Assembly (NCBI RefSeq): GCF_001746755.1
Contig: NZ_MCGG01000029.1
Span: 1 to 64,000, forward strand
From: Magnetovibrio blakemorei
GTDB lineage: Bacteria; Pseudomonadota; Alphaproteobacteria; Rhodospirillales; Magnetovibrionaceae
Length of the DNA: 64,000 nucleotides
Reading direction: 5' to 3'
The translations under genes were made by a program, and so were the position numbers. How positions within the stretch are numbered: the first letter of the stretch is position 1; the number at the start of each line of letters is the position of its first letter. This document shows positions 16,204-25,223 of this stretch, in pieces. The notes below the pieces were generated by a model, which had not been told where the DNA came from, searched no databases, and was given only the letters and a program-made list of their open reading frames with translations.

Positions 16204-18501
16204 ATGCAACTATTTGGTAAACGGGCTTTGTTGGCGCTGAGCGCCTTCAGTTTTGGCCTGGTCACCGCTTCAACATCTTGGTCGGCCGATAGCCTTGATG
16301 ACGTTATGAAACGTCGTGGGTTAACCGAAAAAGATGTGCTGGCAGCGGCAAAAACATATGTTCCGACAGGCAAGCGCGACGAATTTCTCGCCTTTGCATC
16401 CGGCGGCCAAAGCGGTCAAGTGATCGTTTATGGCATTCCGTCTATGCGGATTTTGAAATATATCGGCGTTTTCACGCCAGAACCCTGGCAGGGTTATGGC
16501 TTTGATAACGAATCCAAAGCCGTTTTGGCTCAGGGTCGCATCAACGGCAAAGATATCCTTTTCGGCGATACTCACCATCCGGCGATTTCGGAAACCAATG
16601 GCGATTACGACGGTGAATACTTGTTCATCAATGACAAGAACAACCCTCGTATCGCGGTCATCGATCTGCACGATTTTGAAACCAAGCAGATTGTCGTCAA
16701 CCCGATCATGAAATCGGAACACGGCGGCGCTTTTGTGACGCCCAACACCGATTACATCATCGAGGCTTCCCAGTATGCTTCGCCGTTGGAAAACGGTTAT
16801 GTGCCGCTGTCTCAGTTCAACGAAAAATATCGTGGCGCTGTGACCTACTGGAAGTTTGATCGTAAAGCTGGTCGGATTGATCCGAAGCAATCGTTCTCTC
16901 TGGAACTGCCGCCCTATAGCCAGGATTTGTCCGATTTTGGTAAAGGCGTTTCCGACGGCTGGTCATTCACCAACTCGTTCTGTTCAGAACGTTATGTCGG
17001 TGGCATCGAAAAAGGCCGTCCGCCGTTTGAAGCGGGTTGCTCTCAAAAAGACACCGACTTCTTCCACATGATCAATTGGAAGAAAGCTGCGGAAGTGGTT
17101 AAAGCTGGCAAAGTCAAAATGATCAATGACCATCCGGTCATCATGATGGACACCGCCATTGCTGAAGGCATCTTGTACTTGGTGCCGGAACCCAAAAGCC
17201 CGCACGGTATGGACGTCAGCCCAGACGGCAAGTTCATGATCGTTTCCGGTAAGTTGGATAGCCACACCTATGTGTTCAGCTTCGAAAAGATGATGAACCT
17301 GATCAAGAACAAAGATTTCGCAGGCAAAGACCCCTACGGCGTTCCGATTCTTGATCTGAAAAAATCGTTGCACACCCAGGTTCAAGTTGGCTTGGGTCCG
17401 CTTCACACCCAATACGACTCGAAGCCTTGCGTTGTTTACACCTCTATCTACGTGGACAGCCAAGTCACCAAGTGGGACTATTGTGAAGGCAAGGTTCTGG
17501 ATAAACTTTCCATCCACTACAACATTGGTCACTTGATGACGATGGAAGGCGATTCCGTTAATCCTAAAGGTAAATACCTTGTGGCTTTGAACAAGCTGGC
17601 AATTGATCGCTTCAACCCGGTTGGTCCTCTGCACCCGCAGAACCACCAGTTGATCGACATCAGCGGCGACAAAATGGAATTGTTGTATGACATGCCATTG
17701 CCGTTGGGTGAACCACACTATGCCGTGGCAATTGCTGCCGACAAACTCAAACCGATCATCCGTTACAAGAGCGGTTGGAACACCCGTACTGACGAAGTGC
17801 ATGAAGGCAAGACGCGTCCGGGTAAAGAACGGGTCGAGCGTGACGGCAATAAGGTAACGGTGTACGGCACGACCATTCGTTCGCACATCACGCCTGAAAT
17901 CGTCGAAGTTCAAGAAGGCGATGAAGTTACCTTTGTTATGACCAACCTGGAACGTGCTGAAGATCAAACCCACGGGTTTGCCATCAACGGCACCAACGCC
18001 AACTTGTCGTTGGAACCTGGCAAAACCGCTTCGGTGACCGTCACCGCTAGCAGACCTGGCGTATTCCCATACTACTGCACCGAGTTCTGCTCGGCGCTGC
18101 ACTTGGAAATGCAGGGTTACTTGTTGGTCCAGCCAAAGGGCTATAAGGAAGTTGCAACTAAAGGCGCTGAAGGCCAAGCCTATACGCAGGCTGATTACGA
18201 TAAGCAGTTCAAAACCAACATCGAAACACAAGGTGTGATCGATTCGGTTGTGGGCTACATCGTTGCACGTAACTATCAGGACTTCCCGCCTGTGGTTTCG
18301 TTGGTCGAAGACGCTACCGAACAGTTGGGCTTCGCCGCTGACACCCGCAAAAAAGCAGAAGAGTTCGCCGCCAAGAACGATTGGCAGAACGCGACGCTGT
18401 GGGCTGGCCAGTGGTGGCAGTATCAGGTTAAGGCTGCAGACATCGGTCTGCGCGCCAAAACCTATCTTGACCAGCATGGCGCAGTTGAGGTCAAAAAATA
18501 A
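16204..18501 (+). CDS. nosZ: Nitrous oxide reductase, clade II (Sec-exported)
   Basis: NosZ reduces N2O to N2 in the periplasm with a CuA and a CuZ copper centre. The signal peptide (residues 1-28, ending STSWSA) lacks the twin-arginine motif of clade I and looks Sec-type. The seven-bladed propeller has the CuZ motif GDTHHPAISE (His124, His125). The cupredoxin domain has the CuA ligands His590, Cys625, Cys629, His633 and Met636 in YYCTEFCSALHLEM. About 125 residues follow the CuA site and contain no CxxCH, so there is no fused haem domain. AGGGAGG precedes the ATG. The neighbouring nosB gene and lack of nosR/nosX also indicate clade II. Confidence 0.96.
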   Translation: MQLFGKRALLALSAFSFGLVTASTSWSADSLDDVMKRRGLTEKDVLAAAKTYVPTGKRDEFLAFASGGQSGQVIVYGIPSMRILKYIGVFTPEPWQGYGFDNESKAVLAQGRINGKDILFGDTHHPAISETNGDYDGEYLFINDKNNPRIAVIDLHDFETKQIVVNPIMKSEHGGAFVTPNTDYIIEASQYASPLENGYVPLSQFNEKYRGAVTYWKFDRKAGRIDPKQSFSLELPPYSQDLSDFGKGVSDGWSFTNSFCSERYVGGIEKGRPPFEAGCSQKDTDFFHMINWKKAAEVVKAGKVKMINDHPVIMMDTAIAEGILYLVPEPKSPHGMDVSPDGKFMIVSGKLDSHTYVFSFEKMMNLIKNKDFAGKDPYGVPILDLKKSLHTQVQVGLGPLHTQYDSKPCVVYTSIYVDSQVTKWDYCEGKVLDKLSIHYNIGHLMTMEGDSVNPKGKYLVALNKLAIDRFNPVGPLHPQNHQLIDISGDKMELLYDMPLPLGEPHYAVAIAADKLKPIIRYKSGWNTRTDEVHEGKTRPGKERVERDGNKVTVYGTTIRSHITPEIVEVQEGDEVTFVMTNLERAEDQTHGFAINGTNANLSLEPGKTASVTVTASRPGVFPYYCTEFCSALHLEMQGYLLVQPKGYKEVATKGAEGQAYTQADYDKQFKTNIETQGVIDSVVGYIVARNYQDFPPVVSLVEDATEQLGFAADTRKKAEEFAAKNDWQNATLWAGQWWQYQVKAADIGLRAKTYLDQHGAVEVKK

Positions 18502-18534
18502 AGACCTCAAGCCTTGCAAACTAAGGCAAAGCGA

Positions 18535-18561
18535 GGGGGGGCCGCATGAGGCGGCTCCCCC
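18535..18561 (+). promoter_or_regulatory. GC-rich stem-loop between nosZ and the first cytochrome gene
   Basis: GGGGGGGCCGC-free arms cannot be longer than 11 bp: 18535-18545 pairs with 18551-18561 around the loop ATGAG, with one G-U pair. There is no strong T-run after it, so it is more likely an RNA-stabilising or processing hairpin, or a leaky terminator, that raises nosZ message over the downstream genes. This role is inferred. Confidence 0.6.
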
Positions 18562-18588
18562 ATCGTTTCACATTACAGGAGACCCCGT

Positions 18589-19290
18589 ATGAAAAAGAAC
18601 ATCTTCCAAAGTGTCGCAATTTTGAGTTTCGTTATGCTGTCAGCGTCGGTCGCAGTCCTGCCGGCAAATGCCGCAGAAGAGAAAGCCAAGCGCGATCCTG
18701 GCAAGACTGTTTACATGGGAAAGGCCTGTATGGCATGCCATGGTAAAGATGGCCGCAAGGCAATGATGGAATATCCCAACATTGCGGGTCAGGATGAAAA
18801 ATACATCGCCAGACAAATCGAGGACATCATCAGCGGTAAGCGCTTGGGTAGTCCTGATGCAACCGGCAACCCGCGTGCCCAAGGCATGCAGGGTGCGTTG
18901 GTCAGCCCCAGCGGTGACAAAAACGTACCGCGTATTTCAAAGGAAGAAATTAAACAGGTTGCGAAGTGGCTTTCCGAGCAAAAGCCTGCCGATCTGAAAG
19001 AACCGAAAGAACCCTTGGATGCCGCCAGCGTTGCCGCCGGCGAGACCTTGTTCAAACAGAAATGCAAAGCGTGTCACGGCAATGAAGGTATGAAGCCGCT
19101 TAAAGGCAATCCCTATCTTGCGGGGCAAAAGCGCAATTATATTTTTGCACAACTGCAAGACATTAAAAGCCAGGCACGCAAAACGGCAAAGACCGCTCCC
19201 ATGTATGGGATCGTAAAGAAAATGACGGATGAAGAGTTTGCCTCCTTGGCCGACTATTTGTCCCAAGTTGATCGCAACGCTGCGAAATAA
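18589..19290 (+). CDS. Dihaem c-type cytochrome of the nos operon (first)
   Basis: An exported protein of 233 residues with a signal peptide ending near LPANA and two class I cytochrome c domains in tandem. The haem sites are CMACH (residues 47-51) and CKACH (159-163), each followed by the GxxGM/AGQ pattern of the c4/c553 type. It probably passes electrons from the quinol side to NosZ. AGGAG precedes the ATG. It lies after the nosZ stem-loop and before a second dihaem cytochrome. In Wolinella the cytochromes NosC1 and NosC2 lie elsewhere in the operon, so I do not assign those names. Confidence 0.88.
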   Translation: MKKNIFQSVAILSFVMLSASVAVLPANAAEEKAKRDPGKTVYMGKACMACHGKDGRKAMMEYPNIAGQDEKYIARQIEDIISGKRLGSPDATGNPRAQGMQGALVSPSGDKNVPRISKEEIKQVAKWLSEQKPADLKEPKEPLDAASVAAGETLFKQKCKACHGNEGMKPLKGNPYLAGQKRNYIFAQLQDIKSQARKTAKTAPMYGIVKKMTDEEFASLADYLSQVDRNAAK

Positions 19291-19333
19291 CGCCCACATT
19301 AACGCACACCATTGGTATCGATGGAGATAACCT

Positions 19334-20068
19334 ATGAAAACAAGAATAAACTTCACCGCACTTACATCGTCTTTAGCGACCGCGTTGGTCGCCACCATGA
19401 TGCTGACCACGCCTGCCGCAGCAGCGGATAAGGCCGCAGGCTGGAACGAGGGCGGCGGCGAGCAAGACGAAGCATTGCACCTGACACCAAACCTGGAAAA
19501 TGGCATTGAGGTGTATGAAGTTTGCGCCGCTTGTCACCTTTACGAAGGCTGGGGCCAACCCGACGGCACCTTCCCGCAATTGGCTGGTCAGCACAGACAT
19601 GTGCTCATCAAACAGTTGGCGGACATTCGCGCGTTAAACCGCGATAACCCAACCATGTATCCGTTTGCTCTGCCCGAATCCATTGGTGGACCGCAGTCTA
19701 TCGCCGACGTGACGGCATACATCGCAACCTTGCCGATGAACCCGGAACCGGGTCGTGGACCAGGCACCGATTTGGAGCATGGCAAGCAGCTTTACAAAGA
19801 CAACTGCGTGCGCTGCCACGGTGAGCACGGCGAAGGTGTGGAAGAAAAATATTACCCTCGCATCCAGGGCCAGCATTACAACTACCTGATGCGTCAATTT
19901 GCCTGGATCCGTGACGGCAAACGCCGCAACGCCAACCCCGACATGGTCAAACAGATCCAAGAGTTTTCAGACAAAGACATGGCCGCCGTTTTGGATTACG
20001 TGTCGCGTCAGCAGCCGCCAGCCGACAAGCTTGGCGTGGTCGGTTGGGAAAACCCTGACTTTAAATAA
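19334..20068 (+). CDS. Dihaem c-type cytochrome of the nos operon (second)
   Basis: A 244-residue exported protein with a signal peptide ending about TTPAAAA and two haem sites, CAACH (64-68) and CVRCH (158-162). Tryptophan and acidic-rich insertions (KAAGWNEGGGEQDE) follow the signal peptide. It is related to its upstream neighbour in domain plan but not a close copy. It is likely periplasmic and an electron carrier to NosZ or from the NosG/NosH branch. A ribosome binding site GGAG precedes the start. A stem-loop ends this part of the operon. Confidence 0.86.
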   Translation: MKTRINFTALTSSLATALVATMMLTTPAAAADKAAGWNEGGGEQDEALHLTPNLENGIEVYEVCAACHLYEGWGQPDGTFPQLAGQHRHVLIKQLADIRALNRDNPTMYPFALPESIGGPQSIADVTAYIATLPMNPEPGRGPGTDLEHGKQLYKDNCVRCHGEHGEGVEEKYYPRIQGQHYNYLMRQFAWIRDGKRRNANPDMVKQIQEFSDKDMAAVLDYVSRQQPPADKLGVVGWENPDFK

Positions 20069-20080
20069 CTGACTGAGAAC

Positions 20081-20129
20081 AAGGCCGGAGCGTCGGTTGG
20101 TGGGCGACCTTTTCCTCCGCTTCGGCCTT
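20081..20129 (+). terminator. Stem-loop (probable partial terminator) before nosB
   Basis: AAGGCCGGAGCG (20081-20092) pairs with CGCTTCGGCCTT (20118-20129), 12 bp with one G-U pair, around a 25-base loop; the sequence after it is T-rich (TATCTTCTCCC). The next nos gene starts about 95 bp later, so read-through must occur if the operon is continuous, or nosB has its own promoter. Confidence 0.5.
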
Positions 20130-20223
20130 TATCTTCTCCCCCAAATTCACACGGGGGAGTAAATGCCAAAGAGATAACCCCGAAAAATGTCCCAAAAATT
20201 GGGCGGGCATTGAGGACAAAAAA

Positions 20224-21216
20224 ATGATCGTAGAAGAAAAATCAAACCGCATGCTGATGGTACGCGCTTTGGCCTTTGCCGCTTTGGTGATGTTGGCCTT
20301 CGCATACGTGGCACCGACGTGGTGGGTGTCGCTGAAAGCACCCCAATATCCAGATATCGCATTTCCTCAAGGTATTCGTATCCACTTCCATATGGATGGG
20401 GTGTTTAACGGCTGTCAGAAAATTGAAGTTGCTGAAAAACAAGAAGACGAAGCGCTCAATTGCAAACACGAAATGGATGCCATCAACCATTACGTCGGTA
20501 TGTATCCCATTGCTGCGGGCGGTCCGGTTGAGCGGGTGTTGTCACCGTTTGTGTTTTCCCTTCTGGGGTTGATGATTGTCGTCTTTATCGTGCCGGGACG
20601 CACCCGACGTACCATCGTTATGACGGTGGGGGGGCTTGCCATTGGCGCGTGGATGACAACCGCTTTGTTTACAGAGGGCGGGTATAAGTACCTGTCGCCA
20701 AACTATGTCACCGACGTGGTGACGACCATGGACCTCGATGAAGATGAATATGCGTCGTGGTCCGGTATCGAAATGCTGCAAGAAGGGTATAACGAAGCCC
20801 TGGGGCGTTATTTCCGCCAGCAAACCATCATTGATCATAATGTTGAGACCATGACCCTGGCTGCCAAGATTGCTTATGGCGGGTTGTTGGTATCGATGTT
20901 GATTCTGATCGTGGGCGTTGGCCGCATCAAAGCGGTGTATTGGCTGACCGTATTGATGCCGATTTTGTTGCCAGTCTTTTTCGTCGCCGATTATGCCGGG
21001 TGGCTGTGGTGGTTTGGTCACAGTCTCAATGAAATGGGGGCGTTCTCCTTAAAGCCGTTTATGCCGACTGTTTTGGGCCAAGGCAAAGTGGCGCAGTTCA
21101 CGACATTTTCCTATCCACACTATGGTTTTGGATTGTTGGCGGCTTCGTCCGTGGCCCTGGGGTTTGCAGCCTTGTTAAGGCGCAAGCACATCTTGGTCAC
21201 AGGGGACGACAGCTAA
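20224..21216 (+). CDS. nosB: NosB, membrane protein typical of clade II nos operons
   Basis: NosB is an inner-membrane protein of unknown biochemical role found next to clade II nosZ. This 330-residue protein has an N-terminal span (ALAFAALVMLAFAYVAP), then the conserved WWVSLKAPQYP, then DAINHYVGMYPI, followed by spans near VLSPFVFSLLGLMIVVFIV, IVMTVGGLAIGAWMTTALF, LLVSMLILIVGVG, YWLTVLMPILLPVFFVADY and a C-terminal one. The APQYP and HYVGM patterns are what I recognise. Two dihaem cytochrome genes separate it from nosZ, whereas in Wolinella it is directly adjacent. Confidence 0.82.
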   Translation: MIVEEKSNRMLMVRALAFAALVMLAFAYVAPTWWVSLKAPQYPDIAFPQGIRIHFHMDGVFNGCQKIEVAEKQEDEALNCKHEMDAINHYVGMYPIAAGGPVERVLSPFVFSLLGLMIVVFIVPGRTRRTIVMTVGGLAIGAWMTTALFTEGGYKYLSPNYVTDVVTTMDLDEDEYASWSGIEMLQEGYNEALGRYFRQQTIIDHNVETMTLAAKIAYGGLLVSMLILIVGVGRIKAVYWLTVLMPILLPVFFVADYAGWLWWFGHSLNEMGAFSLKPFMPTVLGQGKVAQFTTFSYPHYGFGLLAASSVALGFAALLRRKHILVTGDDS

Positions 21217-21235
21217 AGCTGTCGGAGATGCGGTC

Positions 21236-22603
21236 ATGGGCAACCCGTATCGTCTAGTCATAAAAACCATCGCCGCACTGGCTATCTTCGGGAGTGCGGC
21301 GATGGGTTCTGCGTGGGCGCAACCTTTACCATCATTGCAACCGCTCATTGACGCAGCCAAGCCCGGCGATGTCATCACCCCACCTGCGGGGACTTACGCG
21401 GGGCCTTTACTGATCGACAAAGCCATCATCTTGGAAGGCGGCGGGAACGTCACCATCGACAGTGGCGGCGTCGGCAGCGTCATCGTATTGCAAACCGATG
21501 GCGCCACCGTGCGGGGCTTGCATTTGATGAACACGGGGGAATCGCATAACGATTTGGATTCCGGCATCCAGGTTCGCGGCAATTACAATGTCATCAAGGA
21601 TAACGATATATCCGACAGTCTGTTCGGTATCGATATCCAGCAATCGAACAACAACATCGTTGCGCGCAATCGCATTCAATCAAAACCTTTTGATCTGGGG
21701 GTGCGTGGCGACGGGATACGTTTGTGGTACAGTAATGACAATCGCATTGAGGACAACACCATCATCAATGCGCGCGATGTCGTGGTTTGGTACTCAAAAG
21801 ACAATACGATTTCGGGTAACTCCATCAGCGGTGGACGGTATGCGTTGCACTTTATGTACGCGCAATACAATTTGGTAAGCAACAACCACTTCGATAACAA
21901 TTCGGTTGGCACGTTCTTGATGTACAGCGATGGTGTGGTGCTGCGGGGAAATCGCATATCGCGGGGGTTGGGTGCCACCGGCATGGGCATCGGGATGAAA
22001 GAAAGCAGCGATGTGACGGTGGAAGACAACACCATCTTGTATTGTGCTACGGGTATATACATGGATGTTTCCCCCTATCAACCGGGTACCACCAACCGTA
22101 TCGTGCGCAATCGTTTGTCGTTTAATTCCATCGGTATTTTGTTTCACAACGATTGGACCGGGAACGTATTGGAAGACAATCGATTTGAATCCAACTACGT
22201 TCAGGTGTCAGTCAATGCGGGTGCCAGCGCCAAGCGCAACGATTGGGACGGAAACTATTGGGACGATTATTTAGGCTTTGACCGCAACAAAGATGGCATC
22301 GGCGATAACGCCCATGAACAGCGCGTGTATGCGGATCGTTTGTGGATGGATGTACCGGCAGCCTCGTTCTTTAAAGGCTCTGCAGTGTTGTCGATGCTGG
22401 ATTTCTTGGAACGTTTAGCGCCTTTGTCGGAGCCCGTGTTGTTGTTGAGCGATCCCCGGCCAAAAATGACGGCCGACGTTAAAGTGGCCCGCGCAGATGA
22501 CGAGACAAAAGAGGAAAGTGCGCCCCACGAAGGCCCACAGTTAAAATACGATCCGTTTGGCCTGTCCAATCGGGTTCCCAAATACATGCAACAAGAACGG
22601 TGA
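21236..22603 (+). CDS. nosD: NosD, periplasmic beta-helix copper-assembly protein
   Basis: NosD is needed for CuZ assembly and acts with the NosFY ABC transporter. A signal peptide ends near SAWAQ; the body (about residues 40-370) is a right-handed parallel beta-helix of CASH type with many repeated turns such as NYNVIKDNDISD, NNNIVARNRIQS and DNRIEDNTIINA. The ending RNDWDGNYWDDYLGFDRN is the conserved NosD tail. A linker of about 70 residues after it is charged and less conserved. The length of 455 residues is usual. The start follows nosB by 19 bases. Confidence 0.93.
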   Translation: MGNPYRLVIKTIAALAIFGSAAMGSAWAQPLPSLQPLIDAAKPGDVITPPAGTYAGPLLIDKAIILEGGGNVTIDSGGVGSVIVLQTDGATVRGLHLMNTGESHNDLDSGIQVRGNYNVIKDNDISDSLFGIDIQQSNNNIVARNRIQSKPFDLGVRGDGIRLWYSNDNRIEDNTIINARDVVVWYSKDNTISGNSISGGRYALHFMYAQYNLVSNNHFDNNSVGTFLMYSDGVVLRGNRISRGLGATGMGIGMKESSDVTVEDNTILYCATGIYMDVSPYQPGTTNRIVRNRLSFNSIGILFHNDWTGNVLEDNRFESNYVQVSVNAGASAKRNDWDGNYWDDYLGFDRNKDGIGDNAHEQRVYADRLWMDVPAASFFKGSAVLSMLDFLERLAPLSEPVLLLSDPRPKMTADVKVARADDETKEESAPHEGPQLKYDPFGLSNRVPKYMQQER

Positions 22604-22613
22604 GAGCAGCCCC

Positions 22614-23378
22614 ATGACGGACGCCAAAACACCCCCAACGAAAAAACCTGTAACCGTGCGCCAGTTGCGCGAACGCCGACAAGTGCTGCGCTCCATCGGC
22701 GCGGGTGCCGGCGTCATTGGTGCGGCGATGCTGGGCTTTTTCCCGGTCATGAAAAAATGGACGGAACGATTGCGGCCTCCAGGCGGGCTTTTAGAAGATC
22801 CTTTTTTGGCCGCCTGCATCAAATGCGGACAGTGTGTTCAGGTTTGCCCGGTCGAAGCCATTAAATTGGGCGATTTGGACGAGGGTTTTGGCGTTGGTGT
22901 GCCGTATATCGATGCACGCAGCCAAGCGTGTGACTTTTCGTGCGATGCCGTGCAGTGCGTTCTGGCATGCCCGACCGGGGCGCTGTCGCACGACACGGAT
23001 ACCAAGGAACAAGTGCACATGGGGGTGGCGCGCTTATCGCGTCCCAAGGCCTGTTTGGCGCGCCTGGGTAAAGGTTTCAAGGGTCCCGCGCGCGGGGCGG
23101 ATCATCCCGGATTGCACCGTTATATGGAGGTCGATCGGTGGAATCCGATTTTGATTTCAGATCACCCATACGATCTTGAGCTTTGCGACTTGTGCGTTCG
23201 TGAATGTCCAATCGTAGGTGCGATTACACTGGAACGCATTAACCTAGATCCCAGCGATTTACGGGGAACGCCCGTGGTGTTTGACAAGTGTGTCGGCTGC
23301 GGCATGTGTGAAATGATCTGCCCGGTGGACCCGCCTGCCATTGTCATTGATAAACGCCAACCTGGGGAGGACGCATGA
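22614..23378 (+). CDS. nosG: NosG, NapG-like polyferredoxin
   Basis: NosG is an iron-sulphur protein on the periplasmic face that is thought to move electrons from the NosH membrane partner to c-type cytochromes. Four cysteine clusters are seen: CIKCGQCVQVCP, CDFSCDAVQCVLACP, CDLCVRECP and CVGCGMCEMICP. An N-terminal hydrophobic stretch (RSIGAGAGVIGAAMLGFFPV) preceded by RQLRERRQ gives export or anchoring. I start at the ATG at 22614, which keeps this basic region and avoids overlap with nosD; a start at 22557 seems artificial. The stop overlaps the nosH start. Confidence 0.92.
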   Translation: MTDAKTPPTKKPVTVRQLRERRQVLRSIGAGAGVIGAAMLGFFPVMKKWTERLRPPGGLLEDPFLAACIKCGQCVQVCPVEAIKLGDLDEGFGVGVPYIDARSQACDFSCDAVQCVLACPTGALSHDTDTKEQVHMGVARLSRPKACLARLGKGFKGPARGADHPGLHRYMEVDRWNPILISDHPYDLELCDLCVRECPIVGAITLERINLDPSDLRGTPVVFDKCVGCGMCEMICPVDPPAIVIDKRQPGEDA

Positions 23379-24352
23379 TGTCGCTGTTGACCTCAATTGC
23401 CGAAATGTTCGGACGCGCCCCAGGCTCAAAGCCGGATGACAGTGCTTACTCCGAAGGGGCCCGCGCTCTTCACGACGCCAAGCGGACCAAAGAGGGTAAA
23501 AAGGAACGGGTCGCCGCCATTAAGGCCGAACGCGATCTGCATCCGTCGCACAAATGGCGCAACCGACGCTGGGCGTCGATCTTGATCGTCAACGCGCTGT
23601 TCATCGTGTCCTTCTCTTGGGACATTCAGTTGATCGAAGGCTCTTTGTCGGCGTCGCGCGTGGTCGGGTTCCACTTTGCCGACTTGAACGCGTCCTTGCA
23701 GGTCATGCTGGCGTTTAAGGAAATTCTCATCAACCTGGTGATCGGTACTGCGACGGTATTGTTGCTGTGGTGGTTGTTGGGCGGACGAACATTTTGCTCG
23801 TGGGTGTGCCCCTATCATTTGTTGGCGGAATTGGGGGAATACATTCATTTGCGTCTCACCTCCATGAAGCTGGTGCGCGACATGGCCATGCATCGTGGCT
23901 TGCGCACGGTTTTGTACATTGTGTTTGCCGGGCTTGCCTTTGGCAGCGGATATACGGTGTTCGAAGCCATTTCACCGGTCGGGATTTTGTCCCGCGCCAT
24001 GATCTACGGCCCTGGATTGGCGCTGATCTGGGTGGTCGTGTTGTTGTTGTTTGAAGTGTTTTTCACCCGCCGGGCCTGGTGTCGCTATATGTGCCCCATC
24101 GGTTTGACTTATGGCATGGTGGGCATTACCTCACCCGTGCATGTGACCTACAATTTGGAAAACTGTTTGCATGAAGGTGACTGCCGCGCTGTTTGCCTGG
24201 TCCCTCATGTGCTGGAAGTGACCAAAAAGGGTTATGCGTTAAAGGAAGATGTGGCTCTCGGGCCGGACTGTACCCGATGCGGCCTGTGCGTTGACATCTG
24301 TCCGACCAATTCGTTGACATACGACGTTATGGGTCTGAACAAGCTTTTATGA
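23375..24352 (+). CDS. nosH: NosH, NapH-like membrane iron-sulphur protein
   Basis: NosH is an inner-membrane quinol-oxidising partner of NosG. About five membrane spans are visible, including WASILIVNALFIVSFSW, LVIGTATVLLLWWLL and LALIWVVVLLLFEVFF. The CxxxCP pairs in FCSWVCPYHLLAELGE and WCRYMCPIGLTYG are conserved in NapH-type proteins, and the C-terminus bears CLHEGDCRAVC and CTRCGLCVDICPTN clusters. The length of 325 residues fits. It overlaps nosG by four bases (ATGA) and ends 25 bases before nosF. Confidence 0.92.
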   Translation: MMSLLTSIAEMFGRAPGSKPDDSAYSEGARALHDAKRTKEGKKERVAAIKAERDLHPSHKWRNRRWASILIVNALFIVSFSWDIQLIEGSLSASRVVGFHFADLNASLQVMLAFKEILINLVIGTATVLLLWWLLGGRTFCSWVCPYHLLAELGEYIHLRLTSMKLVRDMAMHRGLRTVLYIVFAGLAFGSGYTVFEAISPVGILSRAMIYGPGLALIWVVVLLLFEVFFTRRAWCRYMCPIGLTYGMVGITSPVHVTYNLENCLHEGDCRAVCLVPHVLEVTKKGYALKEDVALGPDCTRCGLCVDICPTNSLTYDVMGLNKLL

Positions 24353-24377
24353 GCCCGCAAAGAAAGACAACTTTTCC

Positions 24378-25223
24378 ATGATCGAATTTGCAAAGGTATC
24401 GAAGACCTTTCAACGCCGGGCCGTCCTTGACGACATCTCGTTGTCCTTCAACAAGGGCGCGCGGGTGGCGTTGGTGGGCTCCAACGGTGCCGGTAAAACA
24501 ACGTTGATCCGCTGTCTGTTGGGGGAATACGTCTGTCAGGGCCGTGTTTCTGTCGACGGTGTGGATCCACGCCAAGATCGTCAGGGCGTGCTGGCGCGCA
24601 TTGGTTTTGTGCCGCAATTGCCACCACCTTTGAAAATCCCCGTTGGTGAATTGATCAACTATGCCGCCAGCTTGTGCTGCAGCGATCCGCTGCGCATGGA
24701 ACAGGTGGCCACGCAATTGGGCTTGGACATGAAGGTCATTCGCACCCAGCCGTTCGTTAAATTGTCCGGTGGGCAAAAGCAAAAATTGCTGATCGGGATT
24801 GCCTTGGGACGCGACAGTGACATTTTGGTGATGGACGAACCGGCGGCCAATCTTGATCCTCAATCACGGAAAATTTTCTTCAACCTGTTGTCGGAGCGCT
24901 CACCGGACACGGTGATGTTGATGTCCAGTCACCGCATTGATGAGGTCGCGGCCTTGGTCAACCGGGTGGTGGAATTGGACCGGGGCAAAGTCGTGCTGGA
25001 CGATCATGTTGCCGATACGGTGGACCCATCGGCGGTGCAAGCGTGCTCGCTGCATCTGAGCCGTCCCGAAGACGCTTTGGCCAAGACGCTCAGTGCTTGG
25101 GGCTTTGCCTCATCAGATCAGGGTTTGGTGTGGAGCGGCACCGTGGCAGGGCCGGACAGATTGCGCTTTTTCGCCATGATGTCGCGCTACGCGGGGCTGG
25201 TGTCTGGATTGGAACTCAAATGA
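24378..25223 (+). CDS. nosF: NosF, ABC transporter ATPase
   Basis: NosF is the cytoplasmic ATPase of the NosFY exporter, which with NosD serves CuZ biogenesis. Walker A is GSNGAGKTT, the Q-loop is FVPQLPPPL, the signature LSGGQKQKL, Walker B ILVMDEPAANLDPQS, and the switch His is in LMSSHRIDE. The length of 281 residues is normal. The stop codon overlaps the nosL start (ATGATGA). Confidence 0.93.
   Translation: MIEFAKVSKTFQRRAVLDDISLSFNKGARVALVGSNGAGKTTLIRCLLGEYVCQGRVSVDGVDPRQDRQGVLARIGFVPQLPPPLKIPVGELINYAASLCCSDPLRMEQVATQLGLDMKVIRTQPFVKLSGGQKQKLLIGIALGRDSDILVMDEPAANLDPQSRKIFFNLLSERSPDTVMLMSSHRIDEVAALVNRVVELDRGKVVLDDHVADTVDPSAVQACSLHLSRPEDALAKTLSAWGFASSDQGLVWSGTVAGPDRLRFFAMMSRYAGLVSGLELK

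Noticed and set aside
16984-18519. A 511-codon open frame antisense to nosZ
   Set aside because: It mirrors the codon structure of nosZ on the other strand, has no ribosome binding site or recognisable domain, and covers conserved nosZ sequence.
22557-22613. An extended N-terminus for nosG
   Set aside because: It would overlap nosD by 47 bases and adds residues not seen before the export region; the ATG at 22614 is a better start.
25043-25219. An extended N-terminus for nosL inside nosF
   Set aside because: The added sequence lacks a signal peptide and would bury the lipobox; the ATG at 25220 fits a lipoprotein.
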